32,609 bases of DNA, from positions 1 to 32,609 of the forward strand of contig CAJFUK010000030.1 in NCBI GenBank assembly GCA_904420125.1, written 5' to 3'. Shown here piece by piece: positions 6,722 through 14,552 of this stretch. How positions within the stretch are numbered: position 1 is the first letter of the stretch; every line of letters starts with the position of its first letter. The notes under the pieces were generated by a model. It was given only the letters and a program-made list of their open reading frames with translations. It was not told the origin of the DNA and searched no databases. The stretch is from Candidatus Falkowella caecavicola. GTDB lineage: Bacteria > Bacillota > Clostridia > Oscillospirales > Ruminococcaceae. The position numbers and the translations under genes are program-made.

Positions 6722-6835
6722 TCATAAAATCAAAAAATATCTTGAGAAAAGCAAGCGAAATAGCAGCGGCAGGATCACAACCAACCGCCGCGCGGACGGC
6801 GGGGCGGCCAGAGAGTCTTCTGTCCGCTTTTTCAT
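6722..6835 (-). CDS. Possible 37-aa membrane ORF after the ROK kinase
   Basis: An ATG at 6835 lies 7 nt after the ROK stop, with AAGGA overlapping that stop as a ribosome binding site at good spacing. The product is a basic head (MKKRTEDSLAAPPSARR) followed by one hydrophobic segment (LVVILPLLFRLLFSRYFLIL) and then the stop. It looks like the first transmembrane helix of a permease or other membrane protein. It may be a clipped gene start or a real single-span peptide. The operon lacks a transporter, which makes the clipped-permease reading attractive but unproven. Confidence 0.35.
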   Translation of the reverse strand: MKKRTEDSLAAPPSARRLVVILPLLFRLLFSRYFLIL

Positions 6836-6842
6836 CAAATCC

Positions 6843-7772
6843 TTACTCTTTTTCAGATTGTATTTGATTTAAGTAATGCAGGCCCAGAAGCACAGAATAC
6901 TCCGGGTTTTGGGTCGTACGGTATTGCAGCTTGCCCCATGGTGTCCAAACCCTTTTTTTCACCTCCCGGAATAAACGTTCCGGGAGTTCGTTCCCCCAGT
7001 TCAAAACACCGCCGCTCAAAACTACGACCTCCGGATCATAGGCGTAGATCAATGCGATCAGGCAGTTGCGCCAACTGTCGCAACATTCCTCAAAAATGGA
7101 GGCGGCCAGCGGATCTCCGGCATCATAGTATTCTTTCAGTATTTTGAAATTCAGAACGGGTTCATTTTTCAGGGGGCTGGCAAGAGGCGATTCATTGGCG
7201 ATCTCTTTCAGCGCCCAGGTGCTTGCATGCGCCTCAATACAGCCAAAACCCGGGCACCCAGCGCATGAACGCCCGTTACCCTGCTGGGGGATATGGCCAA
7301 ACAAATTCCCCGCCTGGTAGTGCTTCCCACGAATCAGGCGTCCGTCCATAACAGCAGCAGTGCCGATCCCTGTTCCCAGGATCATGAGGACAAAGTCTTT
7401 GCAGCCAAGGGCCGCACCGTATCCCATTTCACCCAGGGCAGCGGCATTCGCGTCATTTTCAAGGACCATGGGAAGACCAAAACGCTCATGGATCCATTTC
7501 TCAAAATCAAACCCTTCGCAGTCATTGAACTTATCATTATGACCGAGAATCTGTTTTCGCTCACAATCCACAAGACTGGGAAAGGCGATGCCGATCCCGC
7601 TTGCCGAGTGAATACGCATCCATTTTGTGCAGATATCTTCGATTTCAGGTTTTAAAGGCAGGAATCCTCTGGAGGAGTTTGCCTCTATTTTGGCCGAGGC
7701 AATGACCTTGCCGTCAGACACAACCCCCATTTTTACTTTGGTTCCGCCCAGATCAATTGCAATCGTCTTCAT
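6843..7772 (-). CDS. ROK-family sugar kinase
   Basis: The 309-aa protein has the ROK/ASKHA signatures: phosphate-1 loop DLGGTK (residues 7-12), catalytic base region ENDANAAALGE (E105-E115; D107 is the base), phosphate-2 ILGTGIGTA (131-139), and the zinc-binding block with H160 and C170, C173 and C178 followed by IEAHAS. ROK kinases phosphorylate glucose, mannose, allose, fructose or N-acetyl sugars with ATP in the cytosol. It is the last full gene of the sugar operon and lies 13 nt after the cupin isomerase, so kinase product and isomerase substrate (a hexose 6-phosphate) match. The exact sugar cannot be read from sequence. Confidence 0.9.
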   Translation of the reverse strand: MKTIAIDLGGTKVKMGVVSDGKVIASAKIEANSSRGFLPLKPEIEDICTKWMRIHSASGIGIAFPSLVDCERKQILGHNDKFNDCEGFDFEKWIHERFGLPMVLENDANAAALGEMGYGAALGCKDFVLMILGTGIGTAAVMDGRLIRGKHYQAGNLFGHIPQQGNGRSCAGCPGFGCIEAHASTWALKEIANESPLASPLKNEPVLNFKILKEYYDAGDPLAASIFEECCDSWRNCLIALIYAYDPEVVVLSGGVLNWGNELPERLFREVKKRVWTPWGKLQYRTTQNPEYSVLLGLHYLNQIQSEKE

Positions 7773-7785
7773 TTCTGATTACCGA

Positions 7786-8361
7786 TTACCCAGCTGCATG
7801 CGCATCATCGACTATAACGGCTTCGCCGTCGCGGCATATCACGCGGACCGGAAAACCCTCGGTTTCAATTGAACCATAGTCGTGGCCTGCATCGGACGGC
7901 CAGCAGGCGCCGACGACCAGATCATCATCCCCGATATTGACCAGCCTGTGGGCCGTATAGCCGCTGATATAGTGGAGGGAGTTCTTTTTGACCAGCTGTG
8001 CAGTACAGTTTCTGTTCTCGTCCATCAACAGGAGCAGCCCTGTACCGGAAATCCCCCAGTAATATTCCCCGCATTCCCTTTTAGCATGGAAATGCCCCTT
8101 GGTCATATAATATTCCCCGCCAACTGTGCCGGGGTGGATGCAGCTTGTTCCGAAAAACAGGCCGCCGGGAGTCCCTTCCGGAACGACGGTATGGGAACTG
8201 ACCTCATACACGATTTCTTCGCCGTCTTTGGCAGCAAACGCCTGCTCATCTGCAAAGACTCCTTTCAGTTGTGCGAGCTTCTTCTGCGAGAACACGGCAT
8301 ATTTGCCCTCAAGGCAACCGTTGTGCAGGTTATAATGTTCGGTACTTTCATTCAATTTCAT
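7786..8361 (-). CDS. Cupin-type phosphoglucose isomerase (operon paralog 2)
   Basis: The 191-aa protein fits the archaeal-type PGI cupin family. The metal ligands align well: GHFH (H90 and H92), E99 in CGEYYWG, and H138 in YTAHRLVN, close to positions 88/90/97/136 of the Pyrococcus enzyme. It interconverts glucose 6-phosphate and fructose 6-phosphate. The ATG at 8361 sits nine bases after GAGGTG, which overlaps the stop of the glycoside hydrolase gene; an upstream in-frame GTG (8373) is part of that ribosome binding site. The operon also encodes a second, larger cupin isomerase, so one of them may act on a different sugar phosphate. Confidence 0.88.
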   Translation of the reverse strand: MKLNESTEHYNLHNGCLEGKYAVFSQKKLAQLKGVFADEQAFAAKDGEEIVYEVSSHTVVPEGTPGGLFFGTSCIHPGTVGGEYYMTKGHFHAKRECGEYYWGISGTGLLLLMDENRNCTAQLVKKNSLHYISGYTAHRLVNIGDDDLVVGACWPSDAGHDYGSIETEGFPVRVICRDGEAVIVDDAHAAG

Positions 8362-8374
8362 AGCATTTTTCACC

Positions 8375-9487
8375 TCAATCTATTTTACTGTTATGAATGA
8401 TATCAGTCATCGCCTGGTGCCATCCGATCTCACGCCACATGCCGACAAACTGCGGGCCGCAGAAATTGCTGGTGGCCATCCCGGCCCATCTGCCGGTAGC
8501 CGCGGCGGTCGTCACGCCTAACTGGTTCAGCTCTAAAATCCAGTTCCAATTGAGCAGCGGCCAGTCTTTATAATCTACAATCGCCCAGCACTCCGTTGTC
8601 ACCACCGGTTTCCCGCTGCGCCTGGACCATTCGGCAACATGTTCAATCTCTTTGATCAGGCACCTGTCATAATACTCTTTGGATTCCCGATAAATGCGCT
8701 CTCCGTTCAAGGCAAGATTGGTATAGCCGGTGTCATCAAAACGCTCATAATGATAGCCAACCTGATGGTAAAACTCGCCGGAATTGGTCATCCAGACATG
8801 GGGCTCGATGAAGTCCAGAAAGCTGACGTCCTCATCCAGATTAGAAAAGGGATTGGTATAGGAGACGGTGACCGGGATCTGCGGATATGCTTTCTTAAAT
8901 TCACCCACCGCTTCACGCATCCAATCAGCCGCCTGTTGGGACTCCCGCTCGGTACTTCCGTATCTGGTAAAAAAGGGCGCCCAAACGTCTAACGGAAACT
9001 CGTTGCAGAGGTCCACATACAGAATATTATCCAGTTCTCCCCAGCTTTCGATGTACTTTAGCGTCCTGATCCAGATATCAGCGTGATCTTTGGCCGTCAG
9101 GATACGCATTCTGGTGTCGTCCAAATCTTCCCGGAACCAGGTGGAGAGGGCCACACGAATTCTATGCCGGCGGCACGCCTTTAGAAAGTTTTGAAAATCA
9201 TCATACAGGGTAATCCTGTTCACCGAACAGCTGCCCCAATCCTGTAAATTCCATACAGGTTTCAGCGTCCATTCCTTGTGGATATCCTGTGCTATGAGAT
9301 GGGGAAAAGCGTCGATCCGGACAGCATCATAGCCGCGCTGTGCCAGTTCAGTCAAGGCCTGATCCCAATCCTCATAACCTGCGCCCGGCCATCGCCTTTC
9401 GATCCACGAAAATTCCCACATGGCAATCGCAAAGGGCCTCTCAATCCGAAATAATTCCTTTGCTTTGGCGTCAATTGTGTTGTTCAC
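8375..9487 (-). CDS. Cellulase-like glycoside hydrolase (clan GH-A barrel)
   Basis: This 370-aa intracellular protein has no signal peptide. A (beta/alpha)8 glycosidase fold is suggested by the repeated strand patterns RGYDAVRIDAFPH, RIRVALSTWF, ILYVDLCNEF, IPVTVSYTNPF and KPVVTTECWAI. The two expected catalytic glutamates are visible: E163 after Asn in LCNEF (acid/base) and E299 in TTECW (nucleophile). It resembles the cellulase-like family rather than a classic GH5 subfamily. The start is GTG at 9487, seven bases after AGGAGG; the longer frame has no signal. It is embedded among sugar-phosphate genes, so it probably cleaves an imported oligosaccharide or phosphorylated glycoside. Confidence 0.8.
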   Translation of the reverse strand: MNNTIDAKAKELFRIERPFAIAMWEFSWIERRWPGAGYEDWDQALTELAQRGYDAVRIDAFPHLIAQDIHKEWTLKPVWNLQDWGSCSVNRITLYDDFQNFLKACRRHRIRVALSTWFREDLDDTRMRILTAKDHADIWIRTLKYIESWGELDNILYVDLCNEFPLDVWAPFFTRYGSTERESQQAADWMREAVGEFKKAYPQIPVTVSYTNPFSNLDEDVSFLDFIEPHVWMTNSGEFYHQVGYHYERFDDTGYTNLALNGERIYRESKEYYDRCLIKEIEHVAEWSRRSGKPVVTTECWAIVDYKDWPLLNWNWILELNQLGVTTAAATGRWAGMATSNFCGPQFVGMWREIGWHQAMTDIIHNSKID

Positions 9488-9631
9488 TTTTTCTCCTCCT
9501 AAAAGATGATCATGGTCAGGGCACAAGGAGGGAGCCGTATTGTCATTGTCCCCTCATTTCCCGTTGGGCGATTTCCTGTTTGGCTTCTGCAGCGGCCATA
9601 ACAAGAGCCTCGCTTTTGTCATGATCCGGCG

Positions 9632-10411
9632 TTAGTCCTTTTGCTCCTCTGTATTTTTGTCCTGTGTGTTTTTGTCAGTAGTGCCTGCGTAAACAACATA
9701 GGTGTAATGAGCGGCATTATAATAGGAAAGGGTATATTCGAGCACATTGACGTCGCTGTCAAAAGAGATTCGGGTTCGTTTCATGATGGGGTCGCCTATA
9801 TGAACCCCGAGAGCCCCGGCTATTTCCGAATCGGCGGTTACAGCCTCAAATCGTTCCTCAATGCCGACAGGCGCTTGAATCCCCAAATCCTCTAAAAGCC
9901 GGTAGAGAGAACCGTAATACGGCTCATTTTCCAACGGCAGCTGATATCTTCCGGAAATATAGGTATCAAAGAGCACAATGGGCTTTTCGTTTGCTGTTCT
10001 GATTCGCCGGATGCGGTAAAGGGGAGCCCCGGTTTCACAGGAAAAAATGTCCGCAAGTGTTTCATTTGCCTGCACTTTGGATACCTCGGCAAATTTGGTT
10101 CCGGGAATCATATTGCGCTCCCGCATCTCTTCGGTGAAGCTTTTGATGCTGGAAAGAAGTTCCTCAATGACTTCCTGTTTGCAGACAATGGTCCCTTTAC
10201 CGCGCGTGCGCACGACCAGTCCCTCCCGCTCCAGGGAGAAAATAGCCTGCCGTACGGTGATTCTGCTGACCCCATAGTATTCCTGCAGTTCCAATTCAGT
10301 CGGAATATTTTTTCCGTACTCGTACTCCTTGCCGATAATTTTTTCTTTCAGATCCTGATAAATCTGCATATAGAGCGGAGGAGCTCCCTTTGTATAATCC
10401 AGGGATTTCAT
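9632..10411 (-). CDS. GntR/HutC-family transcriptional regulator (UTRA domain)
   Basis: The 259-aa protein has a GntR winged helix at residues 10-75 (PLYMQIYQDLKEKI, IPTELELQEYYGVSRITVRQAI, LVVRTRGKGTIV). A UTRA effector domain (about 95-235) includes LYRIRRIRTANEKPIVLFDTY and a C-terminal LEYTLSYYNAAHYTYVVY strand. HutC-type GntR proteins bind GT-TATA-AC-like palindromes and release DNA on binding a sugar phosphate or similar ligand. It starts 11 nt after the isomerase gene with AGGAGG nearby. The C-terminal tail contains the repeat DKNTQDKNTEEQKD and is probably disordered. The natural target is the palindrome at 12974-13015. Confidence 0.9.
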   Translation of the reverse strand: MKSLDYTKGAPPLYMQIYQDLKEKIIGKEYEYGKNIPTELELQEYYGVSRITVRQAIFSLEREGLVVRTRGKGTIVCKQEVIEELLSSIKSFTEEMRERNMIPGTKFAEVSKVQANETLADIFSCETGAPLYRIRRIRTANEKPIVLFDTYISGRYQLPLENEPYYGSLYRLLEDLGIQAPVGIEERFEAVTADSEIAGALGVHIGDPIMKRTRISFDSDVNVLEYTLSYYNAAHYTYVVYAGTTDKNTQDKNTEEQKD

Positions 10412-10422
10412 TCGATTTCCTC

Positions 10423-12156
10423 CTAATGTCTGACATAGGCACGGATGACGGTGACAGGCCCCTCTGCCATGGGTCGAATGGTGTACCTGCCCGCGGCTGC
10501 CGGAAGGATAAAGGTTTCAGCGTAATGGACCTCAAAGGGATCAAAGGCACCCTCCGGGCTTTCAATCACAGCGGCTTCACCTTCTACCAGGTTGAGCATA
10601 TTCACATTATCCTCCGTATCGAGGCTGCACAGGGTTTTGATTGTATATCTCCGGGTCTCAATGAATTCCAATCCATGCAGGCCGGTATGCTCTTCCGTAT
10701 AATCCTGGTTCTCCTTCACCACATAGGCCTGGTCGACCAGATTGTTTTTTACCCAATCGGTCCGCCGGTCCCACTGGATCACCTTTGAACCATGCTCAAT
10801 ATGAATGGGCCGGGGCTTTCCATCCAGTCCCAACCGGTCCCAATCCCAGAGTTTCATGGTGAAAATATAAGGGGTGGCGCTGATTTCCAAAACCATGCAG
10901 TCACGTCCCGAACAATGGATGGTACCTGCCGGAATGAGAAAATGATCGTGTTTTTTTGCGGGGAATTGATTGATATATTTATCAGCGTCAAAGGAAATTG
11001 CACCTGTTGCGGCCTCCCGCAGGTCCCGTAGCATCTCTTCGGGGGAGACATTTTCTTTGAGGCCGAGGTAAACATGGGCGCCTTCCTTTGCATCCAGTAT
11101 ATAATAGCTCTCATCCTGGGTATAGCTCATGCCGAACTGGCAGTGAATATAATCAGTCAAAGGGTGTACCTGCAGGCTCAGATTCTGCCCTTCCATGGTA
11201 TCCAGAAAATCAAACCGAATGGGGAATTCTGCGCCAAACCGGGCATATACCTGAGGACCCAGGAGTGCTACCGGCCGATAAAGGACCAGGTTCATGGCGG
11301 GGGATTCCACCAAAACTCCGTTCACCTCCAGGTAGATGCTGTTCTCTTCCGGGACCCCGTCGAATGACCAGGCGAAATTTTTCTGGTTTGGATCAAGACC
11401 GCAGACTTTTTTCATCCACTGGCCGCCCCAGACACCGGGATCAAAATACGGTACGGTGCGGAAAGGCCTTTGGGAGATTTCCTCCAGGGCCTTTCGGAAG
11501 CAGGCGCCGGTGATCATAGCAGGATCGTTCCTGCGGTTGGTGTCCAGGTAAAAATCAATTTTATCATACAGTGACCGTTTCAATTTATCCGCAATACGCC
11601 ACTCAAAAAAGTATCCCTGTTTAAATTTTTTCAGGATGTCTTCCTGCTCGTTATCCGTATGGTAGTTCGGCATCCCTTTCCGAAAACGCTGCTGGATTTC
11701 CCATCTGGCCATGTCCGCATACACCAGTATATCAGGCTCTGTGAGGGAAGCGGCACCGAATCCGTAGACAATGATCAGCCCGGAGGTACCTGCAATTTGT
11801 TCCTGAAGGGATGATATTTTATCCGGGTCCTGAAAATCCGCCAGGTCGCCGAAATACATATGTCCAAAGACCCGGTCATCGGTCAGGTAGGGATGGATTT
11901 TCTGATAGAACGCGTCTTTGGAACAGAGCGCCTCCCGCATATCCAGAAAAAGGCTGGGATTCAACGATAAAAATTCCGGTTTCAGCTCTTCGTCGATCAC
12001 ACCGGGATAGGTATCGATTGCCAGAATGCAGGTTCCCCTGGCATCCAGGTAAGAAGCAGCCGTTTCAGAGATGACCTGAAGGATATCCCGGTAGGTATTC
12101 CAGGACTGGGTTCCTTCTACCGTAATTTTATTCATGGGGGTTTTACAGTAGTTCAT
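10423..12156 (-). CDS. Type I mannose-6-phosphate isomerase with N-terminal extension
   Basis: The 577-aa protein carries a class I phosphomannose isomerase cupin core from about residue 235. Zinc ligands fit the family: Q329 and H331 in LSLQVHPL, E349 in QDESYYIL, and H414 in IPAGTIHCSG. The classic enzyme is 300-390 aa; here an extra ~220 residues precede it, with strands and helices (GTCILAIDTYP, GLIIVYGFGAASL, ILVYADMARWEIQQRF) reminiscent of a nucleoside/uridine-kinase-like alpha/beta domain but without a P-loop. It interconverts mannose and fructose 6-phosphates. It starts 29 nt after the upstream cupin isomerase, with AGAGG eight bases before the ATG. Confidence 0.85.
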   Translation of the reverse strand: MNYCKTPMNKITVEGTQSWNTYRDILQVISETAASYLDARGTCILAIDTYPGVIDEELKPEFLSLNPSLFLDMREALCSKDAFYQKIHPYLTDDRVFGHMYFGDLADFQDPDKISSLQEQIAGTSGLIIVYGFGAASLTEPDILVYADMARWEIQQRFRKGMPNYHTDNEQEDILKKFKQGYFFEWRIADKLKRSLYDKIDFYLDTNRRNDPAMITGACFRKALEEISQRPFRTVPYFDPGVWGGQWMKKVCGLDPNQKNFAWSFDGVPEENSIYLEVNGVLVESPAMNLVLYRPVALLGPQVYARFGAEFPIRFDFLDTMEGQNLSLQVHPLTDYIHCQFGMSYTQDESYYILDAKEGAHVYLGLKENVSPEEMLRDLREAATGAISFDADKYINQFPAKKHDHFLIPAGTIHCSGRDCMVLEISATPYIFTMKLWDWDRLGLDGKPRPIHIEHGSKVIQWDRRTDWVKNNLVDQAYVVKENQDYTEEHTGLHGLEFIETRRYTIKTLCSLDTEDNVNMLNLVEGEAAVIESPEGAFDPFEVHYAETFILPAAAGRYTIRPMAEGPVTVIRAYVRH

Positions 12157-12185
12157 ATAATCGCCTCTCTATGTAATTTAAAGGA

Positions 12186-12965
12186 TTACGGATGGTAATT
12201 TTCCCATAGTTTCAAAAACATCTGCGGATGCGTTACGAATTCAAACAGGCCGGGTGATTCCCGATACTGCTGGTAGATCGGTACCCCCTGCCGGATGCCG
12301 AAATCCTCGTAGGTCCGCGCCGGCTTCAGGGTCAGGCGGCTATTGGTATAGCGCTCGTTCGGTTTCCAGCCCATGAGGCCATGTCTGTTCATCAACGGGA
12401 AAAAAGCAATCCCGTTATGCCGGCGTACATCGGCATACTCAAAGCCGTAGTCGCGCACGCACCATGCGCCAAAGGTCATATTCTGTTCCGGATTGGCATT
12501 GATGGTTGCATGGACCCAACCCGGCGGGACAATGATTACATCGCCGGGCTTTCCGTAGACGGCATAGCAGTCTCCGGCATCGTCGCCCCCATTTTGCTGC
12601 ATATAAATATACGCTTCGCCGTCCCAGATTTCATAGACCTCACAGGTTGAGGCTCCGCAGGAGGGGGATACCGCGTGAATATGGCCCTGGGAACGGACCG
12701 GTTCGTCACCGAGCTGCCCTTTGGCATAGGTGACCACCCCGTAAAGCAGATTGCGCGCAATCAGGTCTTCCTGATCCTCTTTCAGCGCGACGTCCATTGC
12801 GATACAGTACACGGTTTCCGGACCATTGCAGTCAGGATTGAGCAGAGACGCCCGGATCTGATTTAAATTTCGCCGCTCCGGTTCGGGACCATAGACCCCC
12901 TTTCCATACACAAACCCCATGGGATCTGCTTCTACCGTTATTGGAAATCCAGGATAAAAATCCAT
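12186..12965 (-). CDS. Cupin-type phosphoglucose isomerase-like protein (first operon gene)
   Basis: The 259-aa protein shows the PGI-cupin metal site: GHIH (H95 and H97), E109 in TCEVYE, and H152 in PPGWVHATIN, with the flanking sequence DGEAYIYMQQNGGD. It is longer than the usual 185-200 aa enzyme, with an extra ~60-residue C-terminal part (FPLMNRHGLMGWKPN and an FVTHPQMFLKLWENYHP end). It is the promoter-proximal gene of the leftward operon. Its ribosome binding site (AGGGGAG) lies inside the right half of the 42-bp operator palindrome, so repression or RNA folding could hide it. It may isomerise a hexose other than glucose; the duplication with the 191-aa paralog is notable. Confidence 0.82.
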   Translation of the reverse strand: MDFYPGFPITVEADPMGFVYGKGVYGPEPERRNLNQIRASLLNPDCNGPETVYCIAMDVALKEDQEDLIARNLLYGVVTYAKGQLGDEPVRSQGHIHAVSPSCGASTCEVYEIWDGEAYIYMQQNGGDDAGDCYAVYGKPGDVIIVPPGWVHATINANPEQNMTFGAWCVRDYGFEYADVRRHNGIAFFPLMNRHGLMGWKPNERYTNSRLTLKPARTYEDFGIRQGVPIYQQYRESPGLFEFVTHPQMFLKLWENYHP

Positions 12966-12973
12966 ATTGTACT

Positions 12974-13015
12974 CCCCTTTATATTTGTTATAACATTATA
13001 ACAAATATAAAGGGG
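12974..13015. promoter_or_regulatory. 42-bp perfect palindrome, operator of the sugar operon
   Basis: Arms of 20 bp (12974-12993 and 12996-13015) are exact complements around a 2-bp centre. The core contains TTGTTATAA and its mirror, matching the GT-TATA-AC-like pattern of HutC-type GntR operators. It covers the -10 box, the expected start point and the ribosome binding site of the first gene. Occupied DNA would block initiation, and a transcript containing the palindrome's remainder could fold over the ribosome binding site. Confidence 0.75.
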
Positions 13016-13032
13016 AAATTGGCATTTGTCAA
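13004..13032 (-). promoter_or_regulatory. Sigma-A promoter of the sugar operon
   Basis: On the minus strand TTGACA (13032-13027) and TATATT (13009-13004) are separated by exactly 17 bp. The -10 lies inside the palindrome, and initiation is expected around 12997, at its centre. Confidence 0.75.
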
Positions 13033-13185
13033 GAGCTTTTTTGATATTTTTGATGATTGAAAGGATGAAAAAGGGAAATACTATGTACTGCCCATCTTGA
13101 TGACCAGCGGTCACAGGACCTGTGATACAGGTTTAAAAATCCGTTTTGTAAAACCCGGATGGATGACGGGTCAAGCAGCGATTCG

Positions 13186-13229
13186 AAAAAAGGACACCTG
13201 TTCACACAGTGGAACAGATGTCCTTTTTT
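13186..13229 (-). terminator. Rho-independent terminator after DUF378 gene
   Basis: A 12-bp stem with one mismatch (13192-13203 with 13212-13223) is flanked by A6 on the left and T6 on the right, so it works on both strands. It ends the leftward DUF378 transcript, whose stop is at 13233. Confidence 0.8.
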
Positions 13230-13232
13230 CAG

Positions 13233-13439
13233 TTATTCTCCGTCGATGACGGTATTGCGTTTGAAGAAAAGAGAAATACACCAGACCCCGGCAAGCGCTA
13301 CAAGAGTATATATAATACGGCTGATCATCGCGCTTTGGCCCCCGAAGATCCAGGCGATAATATCAAACTCAAACAGTCCAATACCGCCCCAGACAATGGC
13401 GCCGATAATTACAAGCGCTAATGCGATTTTGTCAAGCAT
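13233..13439 (-). CDS. DUF378-family small membrane protein
   Basis: The product is 68 aa with two membrane segments (IALALVIIGAIVWGGIGLF and IIYTLVALAGVWCISLFF) separated by a short loop containing GGQSAMISR. The pattern fits DUF378 (YuzA-like), whose function is unknown. The ATG at 13439 lies nine bases after GGAGG; the earlier ATG at 13448 abuts the ribosome binding site and is unlikely. The gene stands alone, read leftward between its own promoter and terminator. Confidence 0.8.
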   Translation of the reverse strand: MLDKIALALVIIGAIVWGGIGLFEFDIIAWIFGGQSAMISRIIYTLVALAGVWCISLFFKRNTVIDGE

Positions 13440-13487
13440 TCTATTCATCCTCCAATTTTCACCGGAATGATTTTCCGGCTCATGTCT

Positions 13488-13540
13488 GAATTGTCCCCGA
13501 TTTGTGGACAATTCATATTCGTAGTATGTCCGAAGATCAA
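13488..13540 (-). promoter_or_regulatory. Promoter with hairpin before DUF378 gene
   Basis: A promoter-like pair TTGATC (13540-13535) and TATGAA (13517-13512) is spaced 17 bp. Immediately downstream lies a perfect 9-bp inverted repeat (13488-13496 with 13506-13514) and then a 6-bp one at about 13472-13488. The first repeat overlaps the -10 and could be an operator. The remaining gap to 13766 shows only CAGTTACT repeated twice (about 13645-13663). Confidence 0.4.
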
Positions 13541-13693
13541 ATGAATATACAGGCAAAACGATGATCCACTGGATTTTATAACCGACGATGGCCTGCCTGC
13601 TGTTTTCCGCCGGGCCGTGCAGATCCGAATCCAATCTTATATTCAGTTACTCAGTTACTCAGTTGAATTCCCGGATTATCTGGAGACAGAAGG

Positions 13694-13722
13694 TTGTAAT
13701 TCAACCTGAAATATGTTAAAAT
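13694..13722 (+). promoter_or_regulatory. Probable promoter of NERD gene
   Basis: TTGTAA (13694-13699) and TAAAAT (13717-13722) are 17 bp apart, placing the start about 35-40 bp before the NERD gene start codon. Confidence 0.5.
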
Positions 13723-13766
13723 GAAAAAAGCTGTTTTGAGGGAAGACAAAAAGATAGGAGAACAAT

Positions 13767-14474
13767 ATGAAAGAACTGATCATCGGGTGCGCTGCCATCG
13801 TGATTTTGCTTTTTATTATTTTTGGAATCGCTTTGCGAAAAGTAAAGCGGCAGGCGCGGCATACCGTTGCGGAGGAAGGGCTGCGGAAAGGCGGAATGGC
13901 AGGCGAGGACAGGGTGGCTGAACAGCTTCAGATATATGCCAGGGCCAACGGGTGTAAAGTGATCAATCGGATTTATCTGCCTTTGTATGGAAGCACGACA
14001 GAAATCGATCATATCCTGATCGGAAAATTCGGCGTGCTGGTCATTGAAACAAAAAATATGCGGGGACAGATTTACGGAACTGCGAAGGACCGCGAATGGA
14101 TACAGATGGTAAACGGAAAGAAAAAACATCAGTTTTATAACCCGCTGTATCAGAATAAGACCCATATCGCCACGCTCCGGCATCTTTTGGTGCGGGAAAA
14201 AATGGATAAGGTCCATATAGAAGGACTGGTCGTCTTCTGTGGACGAAATGTATGCGCTGATGTCACCAGAGGAATGCCGGTCATCCCCTTTCGGAATTTG
14301 CAGGGCTATCTGTCCAGAAAACGCTTTCAGGAAGACTGCGGTGTAGATGTGGCGCGGGTTTACCGCATCATTAAAAAATATGAGGTTACTGACCGCAGCC
14401 TGATTGATAAGCACAACGCTTATGTCAAGAAAATGGCGCGAAAAAAACAGCCGGCAAACAAAGTTTCATTATAA
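13767..14474 (+). CDS. Membrane-anchored NERD-domain protein
   Basis: The 235-aa protein has one N-terminal membrane helix (residues 4-24) and a NERD (nuclease-related) domain at about 42-155. Conserved residues typical of a restriction-endonuclease-like site are visible: E47 in GMAGEDRV, D81 in TEIDHILIG, and E94/K96 in LVIETKN, followed by the GQIYG turn. The C-terminal tail is basic. NERD proteins are thought to act in DNA processing, but few are characterised. Start: ATG with TAGGAG seven bases upstream. The next gene, a P-loop protein, follows after a 78-bp gap in the same direction. Confidence 0.85.
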   Translation: MKELIIGCAAIVILLFIIFGIALRKVKRQARHTVAEEGLRKGGMAGEDRVAEQLQIYARANGCKVINRIYLPLYGSTTEIDHILIGKFGVLVIETKNMRGQIYGTAKDREWIQMVNGKKKHQFYNPLYQNKTHIATLRHLLVREKMDKVHIEGLVVFCGRNVCADVTRGMPVIPFRNLQGYLSRKRFQEDCGVDVARVYRIIKKYEVTDRSLIDKHNAYVKKMARKKQPANKVSL

Positions 14475-14552
14475 AATCATATTTTGCGCATACCGGCATG
14501 TGATATACATTGGGAGAATAAAACGGCAAATTGGATGAACAGGTGAATGAAT

